DNA from: Paramecium tetraurelia | Lineage: Eukaryota > Ciliophora > Oligohymenophorea > Peniculida > Parameciidae | Length of the DNA stretch: 64,000 nt | Assembly: GCF_000165425.1 (NCBI RefSeq) | Contig: NW_001799017.1 | Coordinates: forward strand, 62,001 to 126,000 | Direction of reading: 5' to 3' | Part shown: positions 38,524 to 50,304 of the stretch, piece after piece | How positions within the stretch are numbered: the stretch's first letter is position 1 | How the letters are laid out: each line of letters opens with the position of its first letter | Position numbers and translations under genes: made by a program | Notes under the pieces: generated by a model | Database searches by the model: none | Told to the model about the DNA's origin: nothing | Seen by the model: only the letters and a program-made list of their open reading frames with translations

Positions 38524-38839
38524 TTTTACTTCAAATTATATTATTATATTATTAAAAAAGTTAGGAACAAATTTTCATAATTTTGAAATCACTAAACCCC
38601 AAAAGTATTTACACCGAATTTCTTAAACGCCCATTTCAAAGTTGAACTCCAAATATTAATAATTTTATTGATACTAATTTTAAATGCCAAATAGTTGTAA
38701 TTTGATCTAAAATTGTAAGAGATCTTAAGTATAATATATAAAAATTGGTAGGATAATCAATAGCAGGAGATTTGATTTCTGATTCTAATTTTAATTCAAT
38801 GATAGGTATAATTAATATAAATAAATATAAATACATTAG
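38524..38839. other. Intergenic, no gene seen
   Basis: AT-rich spacer between two minus-strand genes. It stays open in one ciliate-code frame, but the translated content is low-complexity and not protein-like. Confidence 0.5.
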
Positions 38840-40007
38840 TCATTTTAGTTTAAGTAATCTCTGAATGGCTTCATTAGTCTTAGAGGTCTCTTGTATAATT
38901 TTTTAGGTAGTAGATTTATTGCTGGCATTGATATTGTTTTAAGAGTTTGTATTTCCTGCTTTTGCACTGTTTCCCTGGCTCTTATTTCTTTGTGAGGACT
39001 TGTGCATTTAAGCATTGCAAATATCAGATATGACATTGAGTGTGCTTCTCTGTTTTTTGGTATTGGCAAATCCTCCTTTGAGTAAGTATTGACTTGCTTA
39101 AATAATCTGAGATCTTTGAGTGATTGATTAGGCATGTGATTTTAAGAGTTGATTATATTTGATAAATAAGTCTTATTCTTAGGAATTGCGATGCTGGATC
39201 TGATTGTTGAGTTTGCCTGATTTGTGATGTTAAGACTGGGATTTGAAAGGAGCGGAGTGTCTCATGGAGTTTTGGGAGTGCAAATTAACACTGGAAGTGG
39301 GATACTCACTACTATAATCAACCTTCTTTAATCTGTGATCTGAATGACAAAACTAATAGATTTATGTCAGAGTACTTTTTGTCTTTGATTCTTCCATTGA
39401 CTTCTCCTTCAGTGTGCATGATGGCTTTGGGAGGGTGTTCGACAGATTCTCTTAATTGTTCATTTTCTTTGATGAGTTAACGATAAGTCTCGTTGGATTT
39501 GCCCAGATCCTTTTTCAATAGATGCATTTGCTTATGCATTTATTCAATAGTCTCTTTGTGTTGTTTTTCCAAGTCTTCAATTTTTTGCTGCAGAGTTTCA
39601 CTATACAACTTGAGTTGTTATTCGATCTTAGAATAAGTATGGAGAGTCTTACACTGATGTGTCCTCTGATTTCAGCTTCGTGCTTTTGGATGATTTGCTC
39701 TAATTTCTCATACTCCTCTTCAGGATGATAACTTCTATAGGAACTGTTATCATTGATATTCAGTTTGAGTTGCGTGATTTTTTTATCGACTTTCTTCATA
39801 AGGGTTTTGAAAACGTTGCCGATGATTTTCACAAGGCCTGCCAATGAATCGTAGTCTTTCAATTGGTGTTCGATCATCTTCAAATCATTTTATCCCTCAA
39901 GATAGCCTTCCAAACAGAACAACACCTTAAATGATGATTGATTTGGTTACATCTTCAAGCAAGGCCTTCAGAGGAGCCTCAATTAGGGATTCATTGATTT
40001 CACTCAT
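38840..40007 (-). CDS. Coiled-coil protein with Ser/Asn/Gln-rich tail
   Basis: Three introns (19, 26, 28 nt) give 364 codons from MSEINESLIEAPLKALLEDV to TGA after RLLKLK. The first half is a coiled coil (KHEAEIRGHIS, LYSETLQQKIEDLEKQHKET); the second is unstructured and rich in Ser, Asn and Gln, with basic patches. An alternative long frame over 38845-39135 is a shadow: the frame used here joins through three good introns. No family was recognised. Divergent from the next gene over 28 bp. Confidence 0.7.
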
Positions 40008-40035
40008 TCAAAATATAAATTCAGTTATTTAATAA

Positions 40036-40829
40036 ATGAATACAGAATCGAATGGAGCTTCTTTTGGTGATGTACCACAACCTGAATATTTTCAGAAATT
40101 TTTGGTCGGATAGAATCTAGTTGATTCTTCTACCTCATTCGCAAGACTCAATAGCAAGACAGTGACTGAGAGGAGTATTCGGGAATCATTTTGGGAAGAG
40201 CAGAATTATGAAGTCATCCTCCAATAGATGTTGGCTAGTAATATAAGATTGATGGATGAGATTGCCAAATGTTAAGTAACTGTGATCGAATTCATCAGCA
40301 GAACCTTGAAACCCAGGTTCAGTAGTTACAACGAAAGAATTCCGAACTCGCCACTTAAATTCAGCATTTGCAAGACACTAACGCCAAGCTACTACACGAA
40401 CTAGACTCTTGTAAGAAGGACAAACAGACTCTTCAAGAAGAGATCAAGAAAATGGAAAGAGAGAATAAGAAACTCTACTTACCTGAATCTAAATTTAAAT
40501 ACAACAATTTGATGGATCTCAACAAAATCCTAATGAACAAGACTGAGTCCTCCTTTCAATTCTACAAGGACCATCTGCTTTCCTCCAAATTCACCAGTCC
40601 AAAAATACACAACTCTAATCCCTTTATCTACACCACCAGACCTCAAAGTCCTTCGACCAGTGTCAGATAGAGTACACCAACCAAATCCGAAATAAAGTCC
40701 CCATTCCTCGTGTTTAACAACACTGCCAATTCCTGGAGAGACTCTTAACAAAATCGAAATGCTGTTGAATTTAAGAAATTTCAAAAGACTATGGAACAAT
40801 TAATGAGAAAACCCAAGAAAATCACTTGA
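40036..40829 (+). CDS. Coiled-coil protein, unknown
   Basis: One 23-nt intron gives 256 codons. The protein starts MNTESNGASFGDVPQPEYFQ, forms a coiled coil at about residues 60-150 (QNLETQVQQLQRKNSELATQ, DKQTLQEEIKKMERENKKL), and has a Pro/Ser/Thr-rich basic tail (TTRPQSPSTSVR). Its start lies 28 bp from that of the preceding minus-strand coiled-coil gene, and the two could act in the same structure, though only proximity suggests it. Confidence 0.7.
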
Positions 40830-40893
40830 ATATATTGAATTCATGCATCACTCAATACATATTCTTAACTTATTTAACAAAATACAATGATAA

Positions 40894-42255
40894 TCAAATA
40901 AAATCTTCATCTTCATCCTTCCAATCTTCCTATTACACCAAATAATCCATGTCTATTTTGAATCGTAAAAATCCTCCCAATCCACTAAAACCTTTCATAA
41001 ATTGATTTCCTTCAACACTGTGATCTGTAATTAATTGGAAATCTAATCCATAATCCTTAAATTTCTCAGACAGATGCTCAACCAGATCCTCCTTTACTGA
41101 AATGACAAACTATTCCCCATTCTTCTCCTCAATTAAACTGCCTGGTTCATATCCCTCGTTTCCTTTCACGTATTTAATTGCTTTTTCTAAAAAATAACAT
41201 GTGATATCATACATTCAGTCTATTTGCTCTAACATTCCAAACGTAAATACTAAAGAGTGTCTACACAGACTAAAGTTTTGATTGTCTATGACTCAACAGC
41301 TCTCATCGTGTCCTAAACACCATACACCACCAAACCTGTATCTTTATCGATGTTTTCAAAGAACTATCCTACCAGATTCTTTTCTCTGATATATTTGACT
41401 TCCAACAAGGACTCTTAACTCAATTAAACTGCTTGATTCAATCCCTATTCACCACCGTAATTGATGTCCACAATTGAAATAATCAATGGTTATAATCTCT
41501 TATCAAAGAATTGACTTCCAGCTAAGTCGTTTTTGAAATCAGCTGAACCTGCCAAGACCAAACCCTTCACATTGGGTCTGTCCTCAGCAATGAAACAGGT
41601 CGTGGCTGTTTCACATACCTTTCTTAAGTAATTATGTCTTTTTTCCATACGGAGACGTGCAAATCTGACTGAAGATTGACCTCCCTTGTTGTGCTTCTTT
41701 GGCAAATCAACGTCAAAGGATTTGATAATTTACTTGCTGTTTCCTTGGATTGTGGCAAACAAGGATCCATTACCATCCATGATGATGAATCCAAAGGGGG
41801 GATCAATGTTTAGCAGTGCCCTTAGTTCTTCCACGTGGAATTGGGGATCACAAAAATAGAGAGACAAATCCAAAGGTCTGTATGGTTCAATGACAACTGA
41901 AATTTTCTTCTCTCCTTTGCCATCTGCTTATTACACAATACCACAAAAAACCACTAATCCATTATTTGGAGCCTTATTGTATGGTCTTAGTCCTTGAATA
42001 GATAATGTATATACTTAGTATGGCTGCTTAAATAGCTTCTTGCACAGATATTCTGTTTCCTTTGTCCTTAATGGATGCTGCTTCTGCATATTAGGTATTG
42101 AGTCTATTCGTGATATCTGAAATGATTCTTTTTGGAGGAATATACACAGACACAACACTTGTGCCAGCAGTTCTTTCTTGACTCAAAGTTTTGATGAGTT
42201 TCTTAAGTCTGAATTGTTCAAGTGCTATTTCAGCATCGCTAAGTTTCTAATCCAT
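40894..42255 (-). CDS. eRF1: Eukaryotic translation release factor 1 (eRF1), UGA-specific type
   Basis: Two introns (22, 26 nt) give 437 codons, the normal eRF1 length. It recognises the stop codon in the ribosomal A site and triggers peptide release with eRF3. Domain 1 has AASIKDK at residues 59-65 where most eRF1 proteins have TASNIKS, and YFCDPQF at 126-132, the YxCxxxF motif. Domain 2 has the catalytic [17 protein letters not shown]. The C-terminal domain ends acidic ([10 protein letters not shown]). The Asp at position 64 in place of Ser fits a factor that ignores UAA and UAG. The gene itself uses TAA and TAG as sense codons. Its start is 90 bp from the stop of the ZIP gene. Confidence 0.96.
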
Positions 42256-42344
42256 AATTAAATAAATTATTCAAATAAATTATACTCAGATATTCCAATT
42301 TAATTATGACAATATTTAATTATATTATTAATATGAATAACAAT

Positions 42345-43460
42345 TCATTCTCCACCAACTGCTTACTCAATAAACCATAAACTTGATACAAATGCTATGG
42401 CAACCAAAAAGATTATGTACTTTTCCCATTTGTACTGTGAAATTGAAAACTCCTCTGTCAATGTCTCCATGGTTGAAATGTAAATAAATGTCCCAACTGA
42501 GATCGATACAAATATCCCAGTGTACAATGGCCCTTTGTCTGCCATGATCCATCCAATTCCTATCCCAACCGGATTCATTATAGCCTGAATCATTATCATG
42601 TAGGTTGATGTCGTCTTATTTACCCCTGCTTTCCTAAACGCAAGACCCAACGTCATCCCTTCAGCCTATAATATAATTTCACATTTCTAATTACCCATTT
42701 GTGACAACAAACCACCACGGCTATCCCTATACACAAAGAGACCTCCTCCTGAATGCCTATTGACAATCCCTCAAAAACCGCATGGATACCCACAGCTATT
42801 TATAAGATGTAAGGAGCCCATGTATTGACATCCTAATAAACTATTGAATTTTTAGGATCTTGTGCTATTGATTTTCTCACCATTTGTACGAATGAGGCTT
42901 TCTTTGCTACAATTAACTAACAAAATTGACAATTTTAATACCTAAGTGTTGAGAGCATCCTTGAATGTTTCCTCAGTATCCTTTTTGTTGCTAACAAAGC
43001 TTCTGCATCCACACTCCCATTCACAAATAGTTGATTTTAATCTTATATCTAAGTATTTTTAGAATTGCTCCCGTGATGATGGAGGTCCTCATCGTGTCCG
43101 TGATCGTGATGATGATCTGTTATTATTTTTTCAATAAAAAGGATCAGAGCAAAACTAGCTATAGATATTGCATATGCAAATGGAAAATGCTCCTCATCGT
43201 CATCAAAAGATTATTCAAAGTTCTCTGCTGCCTCTGGTAACAAATGAACCAAACCTACTGCCAGAAATAGACCCCCAGAAAATGCCCCCATGTATGCCAA
43301 AAGTTTCTATCCGTTCATGATTTACTTGTACCTTATTTGACTTGAATGCTTTGAGTCTTATTGGGAGACTACCCACAATAAGAATTAACATAAAAAAGGT
43401 GATCATGCATCCCACTTTGGTGATTGCAAGAACAACTTGATTCGAATCGTCATCACTCAT
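42345..43460 (-). CDS. ZIP-family (SLC39) metal transporter
   Basis: Moves zinc or iron into the cytosol. Several introns are present, including a clear 25-nt one after KAFKSNK. Recognisable parts: the N-terminal hydrophobic helix (GCMITFFMLILIVGSLPIRL), the conserved FSGGLFLAVGLVHLLPEA, a histidine-rich cytosolic loop (DHHHDHGHDEDLHHHGS), and the C-terminal helices with LGLAFRKAG and VSISVGTFIYISTMETL. The H-rich loop and the HLLPE and E-x-x-x-E type motifs are standard for metal binding and transport. Substrate cannot be told. Confidence 0.9.
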
Positions 43461-44226
43461 TGATTTAATTAAATGCCAACATTATACTATATTTATGATT
43501 CTTATAATAACTCTTCATTAAACTATGAATCACTTTCTATATCCAATCTATGAACCAACAAATTACCCCCCCCCCATATATTCTACTCATTCAAATAATA
43601 TTACTATACTCAAACACTTTTGTTGATTCCTAATATTATCATAGATAGAAGTGTTGAATTGAAATTGCATATCTATATATTGGATCTAAATAGAACTATT
43701 AGTAAACTGGAGATTTCAAAATCACAACAAAATGGTATAATTATGCATTAATAGTTTATCAACATATAAAAGTCAAAATAAATTCTGTATTTAAATGAAA
43801 AGTTATTCTCTCACATCTAAATTCAGATTTTCTGTTGACTTTAATTATCATACAATATAGTCAGTATCTGATTATGCTAAAAGTAGGATTGATAGAAGTA
43901 CTTTACTAAGATTATGCTAAATTATACACTCAAATTTCTCAGATATGCTATATTATTTTACACATATTCTAAAAATATGAATTGTAATAATTTGCTAATG
44001 AAAGAAGACTCAAAAAGACTCAAAAACCTTCAGATTTTCAAGATAGAGAGAGGGGATTTTATATAAGTGATGGATTTACATATAATTATTTATATACAGT
44101 GATCAAGTTTAAATCTAATATTAGTGTATTTTGTGTATGCTTATAACAATAAATGCACTAATCCTTGGTTGCTATATGAAATGCAAGAATAATTCAGAAT
44201 AAGAATAAAAAATTGCAGAAAATTGA
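43461..44226. other. Intergenic with a C10 homopolymer
   Basis: AT-rich spacer with no convincing gene. It contains ten consecutive C at 43566-43575, the longest C run in the window. Short protein-like stretches appear at about 44110-44220 on the plus strand but are interrupted by TGA. Confidence 0.5.
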
Positions 44227-44463
44227 TATTTCAAGAGAAGCAAGGAACAATTTCAAAAAGAGACTTGTGAAGGATTAGAAAATTATAATTTGATTCCTTC
44301 ATAAATATCAAAATATAAGGCTAAAATTTTTGAATCCTTTTTAAATAATGACTATTTAGTTAAGCTAAGTAGTATGATGAATCATTCAGGATATTCTATA
44401 AAATGGAAAAAGTAATAAGGAGATGGATAAACCTTAAAATTAAGTGAATTTTAATTATAATGA
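44227..44463 (+). CDS. C-terminal exon of an unresolved or decayed gene
   Basis: After a TGA at 44224 a clean frame reads KRSKEQFQKETCEGLENYNL then IFESFLNNDYLVKLSSMMNH and ends at TGA after LSEFQLQ. The composition is convincingly protein-like, but no ATG or 5' exon could be joined. It lies tail to tail with the gene at 44512. Confidence 0.3.
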
Positions 44464-44511
44464 ATATTGTATATTTATAAATATATATTAATTATATAGA
44501 AAGAAATACTG

Positions 44512-45642
44512 TCACTCTTCAATTTTTACTTTCTATTTTAATTTACTTCTTTCTAAATAATAGACAGGGTTGAGATGAAACTATTTAAAGCATTTAATTG
44601 TACAAAGCGTTACATTTATTTTATAGTATTTATGACAGCTTTCACAAATAAAACTTGATTTGTGGACTTTTTGATTATTCTATTTTTAACACACTTTACA
44701 TCTATTATAACAATTGTACACATACTTCTAGGAATGCAGACCTCTCATAGGGAAATGCAGATTCTTTTCATCCTTGAAAGGAGCTAAATGTGTTGAAATC
44801 ACTTATTTAATTAATTTTGTTGCTTTAATTTTTTTTGTGTATTTTTTAGGGTATTAATTTTGTTAGATTAGTTGGAGATTAAAGATCATGGTATCAGTCT
44901 CTTAATAGGTAAATTTAGGCAAATTTACAAGTAATCTAGCTAAATAATAGATAGAATTTGGTATATCATGTATTAATGTAACATCTTTTATTAAAGAATA
45001 TATGTTATACATTTTTACATATTACTCGTTCTAATCTAATTACTTAGCAAATTTCTCGTGGATCTCATCTACTTTTTTTAATTAATTTAAAGTGAATTTC
45101 TCATAGTCTTCTAGTTTTTCATTATCCTACTAATATTTAAGGATCACATGTTAATTGGAATGTTTAATCGTCAAATAACCATTCGACGAATTGGCTTAAT
45201 CTGTATTCTTTATCCAGATGAAAGCCTTACAGCTGGGATGAGGTAATTCTAACAATCGAAGTGCATGCTGAATTGTTTCTTTTTGTTCTCCCAAGAAATC
45301 TGGACCATAATTTTTAAAATGCAAGCAAACGAAAATCCTATTAACAAGAATTTCAAGAAGAAAGAGCTTAATAGCATCATAGTACCCATTTTCTTTGGAT
45401 TTAAGTTAATCTACATCAAATTGTTGTTGTTTAATAAGAGTGGAAGAGTTGGAATTGTAAGCATAAAGGAATATTGAGTTAATTTCTGATATAAGTCTTT
45501 AGAAAACTATTATTGTAACAAAATTGTTATCCTCTGACTCATATTTATTAGACAATTGTATTTTTGATTAATAGGCTAATTTTACATATAATGCAGCCTC
45601 GACGGTGTCCATAATATAAGCAACATCAGCAGATGAACTCAT
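44512..45642 (-). CDS. Protein with orphan piggyBac-type cysteine-rich domain
   Basis: An intron-free frame of 376 codons. The first 290 residues (MSSSADVAYIMDTVEAALYV...) are helical and not recognised; no DDE/D transposase catalytic core is visible. Residues about 310-355 hold C-x2-C-x11-C-x2-C-x9-C-x3-CF-x3-H (RCKVCQKQ, FICESCHKYY, LCTIKCFKQFH), the pattern of the C-terminal cysteine-rich domain of piggyBac transposases. Paramecium uses domesticated piggyBac proteins (PiggyMac and its partners) in programmed DNA elimination, so a stand-alone domain here is of interest. The zinc-site match is seen; any link to DNA elimination is inference. A different treble-clef zinc finger is the alternative. 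Confidence 0.6.
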
Positions 45643-46612
45643 CTATTTATCTTTAATATTTTTTAATCAAATTTCACTCAGTGTTAATTTAAATAACTAA
45701 AATCAAATATTCATACATCCCCCGAGAAATATGTTTTTTCAATTCAGCCCTTAAATTTTTGGGCCATACTATTTATGAAGCAAAATAGAACGTGTATAAT
45801 TTACTGTAATATTAAATCATATTCAATGAATTGCATTTTATTAGAATGATTTTTGTGCTGTGATAATAATTTGATTAATATTCTCTAATCAGCAAATCTT
45901 TGATTTATTTCCTAGAATTCATAATCTAAATAAATTATATCCTTTCTAATAATTCCAGTGTTATAGGTCTCACTTATTTGAAGTAACCAAACACATTAGA
46001 TTCAGAAGATCCAATTTCAATTAATCATACATTTGTATTCCCTCAAAAGCTTACTACTTTCTTTATGGATATACTATTTTATCTTAAAAACTAAAATATA
46101 ACAATTTTCCCATTTTCCATAAAAAAGCTTCTACTACTTTCTTTTCAAGTATTTTTACATATATTTTATATTTTTATTTTCATATTTATATACATAAGCA
46201 TACTAAATAATTCATTTATTTTTTGTTTTTAAATAAAATTTATAAACTTGAAATAAGAATTTCTTTACATCAGACACACACTTTTATATATATTATTTTT
46301 AATAATTCTATTTCCTATGCAACATAATTAACCTGCATATTATGTTACTGTTATAAAACTCAATAATAACAAGTAATGTGTGAATGTAGTTTTAAAATTA
46401 TTTAGAGACTGATCCACCTAGAAGTCTAATTAGAATGTTGATTCTTGTGTAAGTCAACATTCTAATTATTATACAATCATACTCTAGTTAGTTATCTATT
46501 AAATTAATTAAAAAACTTTGATATATTATATTAAGAAAGTATGTAAAATGAGATAGATTAAATACACAGTCCCTTACTAAAAAATGATAGAGAATCAGAA
46601 CAGAGAGCGTAA
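45643..46612. other. Intergenic, contains a perfect hairpin
   Basis: About 0.97 kb, AT-rich, upstream of both flanking genes. No frame of note was found; the 15-bp inverted repeat at 46427-46468 is the only structure seen. Confidence 0.6.
46427..46468. repeat. Perfect 15-bp inverted repeat with 12-nt loop
   Basis: The arm TAATTAGAATGTTGA (46427-46441) is followed, after 12 nt, by its exact reverse complement TCAACATTCTAATTA (46454-46468). It lies about 150 bp upstream of the P-type ATPase-like gene. It could be a hairpin, a regulatory palindrome or a transposon-end relic. Confidence 0.8.
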
Positions 46613-49191
46613 ATGATAGAGATGCAAGTCTTTAGGAGTTTGAATTAGAATGATTTAGAGAAACATTAGAAAAAAGATGAAATATTAGAAATTGAATCAA
46701 ATAAATTATAATAGATATTGGAAGCAAAAAGTTAATGGAAAACACTCCTAAAAGGATGGAAGAAAGATGGAAATAAATAATAGTAAAATGATGATAATTA
46801 TTTTGGATTTTAATATAATAAATTATTAGAAATCTTTGATCTGAATTAAATAATTAAAGAGGCTCAAAGCTCTTTATAAAAACATGATCAAGAGAAGGAC
46901 TTGATAGAGAAAAGATTGAAAATTTAGATTGAAAAATTAAATTAATTGGGAGGTATTTATGGTCTACAGAACTTTTTGAAAACTTGTATAAAGCAGGGTT
47001 TGGATGATACGAATGATTACGATTTGAAAATGAGAGAGAAATATTTTGGTAAGAATGAGAAACCTCAAATAGCAATAAAAAGTGTACTACAAATAATAAT
47101 TGAATAATTTCAAAAGGAAAGGTTGTTTTAATTATTATTGATAATAACAACTATTAACTTAATAATCTATTTCCATGAGAATGTGTAGATTTACTCATTG
47201 TACATAATAATGCTAATAATAATGGTAGTGTATAAAGGAGTGATAAAATAACAGTATAATAAGGAGATAGTGTAGCATTAAAACGACATCAAGGAGAGGA
47301 GTAAACATTTAATAAAGAGATGTAATGTATTAAGAAATGGAGATGACTCAATTTAGATTCATAATAGTTAATTGGTGGTTGGAGACATATTGATTTTCAA
47401 GCAAGGAGATTTCATATAATGTGATGGTATAATCACTAAGCTATCAAATTGCAATGGAATCGAAGTATTGCAACCATTCCCTAATCTTTTTAACACTCAC
47501 GAGGTTAAAAACGTAGATGAAGTAAAAGATTTACAAGTTATGCATGATGAATAGATGCAGCCTAATATATGTCTGATTGATAATTTCATTTTTGCTGGTT
47601 CTCAAATAATAAAGGGGTCTCTGGACAATTGCTAGTGTGTAGTGTTGGGTAGAAATCATCTGATTACATATAGTACAAGTAGTCCTTTTTGGAGGACACA
47701 AAAACAGAAAAATAAAGAACAACTTATTTGAAATAGAATTCTATGTATAATCCTTTTGCTTTTAAAATTGAATCACTCATGAATAAAATTGGAATACAAT
47801 GCATAATCAGTCTACTTATTTTACTGATAATATTGCTATTCAGGAATACTTATTTAATTAATATTACTCAAATTCTTTTGTATTTGTCATAGCTATCAAT
47901 AATTACTATACCATCTTAACTACTCCAATTGATAAACTTGTTTATGATCTATGTAATAAAGAAATGCAGACAAAGAAGTATTTATATCTAGGACTATTTA
48001 TCGTTGTATTGGTTGGGGTAAGTTAATGAAATAATTATTGATAAAATAGATAACAAAGTTTCAATGTTCAATAAATCATAAATAAATATTAGATATTTCA
48101 CCCAATCGCAATTAGAGGATGCATAAAAAATAGCAATTCAAACAGATCTTGTGAAAGAGGATGAAGTAAATGATAGGTATATCGAAGGTAATTTGTTAAG
48201 CAGTAGTTTCGAATAGAAAAACAAATTTATGTTTCTGAGTAGAAGACTTGTTTGCCCAACTTTGGATCATTTAAAATTAGAAAGGATTTAGTCAAGTAAG
48301 ACATTGGAGTGGCTAGAATAACAGAAATAGAAATTCTAGTTTTAAGGAATTGTTGATTAATAAAAGCTGTATGAGGAGATTAAAAATAAGAACATTATCA
48401 TTGGAGGAAATGCTGATAGAAAAGAACAATTGATAAATTTACTTAAACTCTATGACAAAATTATATTCATAAAGGGAGAAGAAAATGATGGCAAAGCTAT
48501 GGAAATGGCCCATGTTAGTATTGGACCTCATGAGTCTAGATCATGCATCAAACTGTTCAATCATCTAGAGTAAAGCGATCATAGTTACATATCATCCATG
48601 TATGAATGCATCAGTTAAGGGAGGGCAGTTTATTTTTATATTCTGTCATATTCTTATGCTTTGGCTTGCACTTCATAAACCATCATGATCTTTGCAATCT
48701 CTTCAGCCATTTTATCTGATGATATTTTTATTATGCCTATTCCAACTTTCATCATTTTCTATCTCACTTTGAATCATTTTTCACATTAGATTTAAAAACA
48801 ATGCAATTAGGATGTCTAGACCTACGTAATGCATCGAAGTCCCTATACGAAGTAGGGTAGAATTATTGATAGACATACAATGAGGAAACTATACAAATTG
48901 CATTCCATTTTAATTGTTGAGTTACTTATCGCTTCTTACTATGGCTTTTTTCAATCTGTTTAGGATATCTACATTGGATTATTATTTAGCAAACATGTCT
49001 TTATTATGGTTAGACCTATTAAATAAGTGTTACAATAAATTGAAGGCATTATATATGGATTATTAATCAATCTAATCAATTAATTCATAACTTATTCAAA
49101 TTAAGATTATCAAAGCATCTCAATACTCTTAAGAAACTATTCAATTGGTTTAATTGTTGTAGCATTTAATTTATTTGTTGGTTATAGATGA
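46613..49191 (+). CDS. P-type ATPase homologue (PMCA/P2B-like) lacking catalytic motifs
   Basis: One 29-nt intron (47679-47707) gives 849 codons with no in-frame TGA. The N-terminal region LGGIYGLQNFLKTCIKQGLD then YFGKNEKPQ matches the PMCA cytosolic lead into the first membrane pair. An actuator-like segment follows (LVVGDILIFKQGDFIQCDGI), then SIITIPSQLLQLINLFMIYV like the IPEGLP helix. The phosphorylation motif DKTGT is replaced by DKIDN (IIIDKIDNKVS) and the hinge TGDGxND by KGEENDG. Only about 145 codons separate them, so most of the nucleotide-binding domain is gone and no KGA/SPE is seen. Four to six C-terminal membrane helices remain. The TGES motif of the actuator was not found. A structural or regulatory pseudoenzyme is the best reading. 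Confidence 0.75.
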
Positions 49192-49257
49192 TCGCAATAT
49201 ATCATTTTAATAATAATTAATAAATTTGATATCTGTTTAATGATTTTTACATTTAAA

Positions 49258-50198
49258 TCATTTTTATTCTTGCTATTATTCATTTTCAAGTTATTGATTT
49301 TAATCGGCTCCTTCCTCTTAATCCTCTATTTCTTCCTAATTATCATTGTCTTCCTCATATTCCTCATCTTGCTCATCTACCTATTAAGTATTTTTGAGTT
49401 TCTGCATCCTCGATAATTTATCCAAAAAATCAACATTGATACCAAACTCAGGTAGACTCTTTTTACATAGGTTTTTTATTGATTCCAATTATTTTACAAT
49501 CTTTTGATTCTCCTCACTTATCAAATCTCTCTCTACTTATTATTATTATAATAACTCCTTATACTAATTCATTAGTTTCTCTTTCTAGGCAATTTCCTTT
49601 GAGCAAAACTCCTCTGTTTGGATCATGTCTTTCAGTAATGTTTCTTTTTCTACGAGTTTAGCTTTTTTATCATTCAACTCTTTCCATGCTTATCTATTGA
49701 TTATATAGATTCTTACTGCATTTATGTCTCCATTTATTTCTTGATATCAGCAATCTAGAAAGTAGTATTTCCACTTGAATAATAATTTTTTAAGGAATCC
49801 TCATTATTTTCAATTTCCTTTTCAAAGTCTTTTAATTTCTTTTCATATTGGATTTCAAGAGAACCGATTTAAGTACTCCACTTTTCTTCTTGTTTGGCTA
49901 GAAATTGCTTTTTGGTTTCAATAATTGATTCCAATTCACAAAGTTCTTGCTTTAATTCCTATGAGGCATTGGAGTGGTCTGAAATGCCACCGATGATAGA
50001 TTAGGTCGATTTAATCTGTTTCATCTCTTTTTTAATAAATGCTTTACATGAATAGGGAATGATGTCTGTTCTGTGTTATTTCAATTTTTAATGTACTTTC
50101 TATTCACATGAGTAACACATCTTTTCATTACAATCTATACACTGGATTGTAGCTGGATTTATTTGGCATTTTGGACATATCCTTAGAATATTAGACAT
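49258..50198 (-). CDS. B-box zinc finger and coiled-coil protein
   Basis: One 23-nt intron gives 305 codons. Residues 8-50 hold a B-box-like zinc-binding set: ICPKCQINPATIQCIDCNEK, MCYSCEQKVHQKLKQHR. Then follows about 200 residues of coiled coil (ELKQELCELESIIETKKQFL) and a very acidic tail (VDEQDEEYEEDND, EEIEDQEEGAD). The order recalls TRIM proteins without a RING. No C-terminal domain is present. Partner unknown. Confidence 0.7.
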
Positions 50199-50304
50199 TA
50201 TTATTTAATTAAAATAAAATTTAGAATTAAGTTGAATGACTAATATCAAATTTTATAATTTAGAAACAATTTATTATACAAAATAGAAATCAGGGGTTCA
50301 TTCT

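Noticed and set aside
38845-39135. Standard-code open frame of 96 codons on the minus strand
   Set aside because: It is a shadow. A different frame of the same strand joins through three good introns to the upstream coiled coil and is more protein-like.
48018-48049. GTAAG...TAG stretch of 32 nt in the P-type ATPase-like gene that looks like an intron
   Set aside because: Removing it leads to a TGA soon after. Reading through keeps one frame and yields the DK of the phosphorylation motif, so it is coding.
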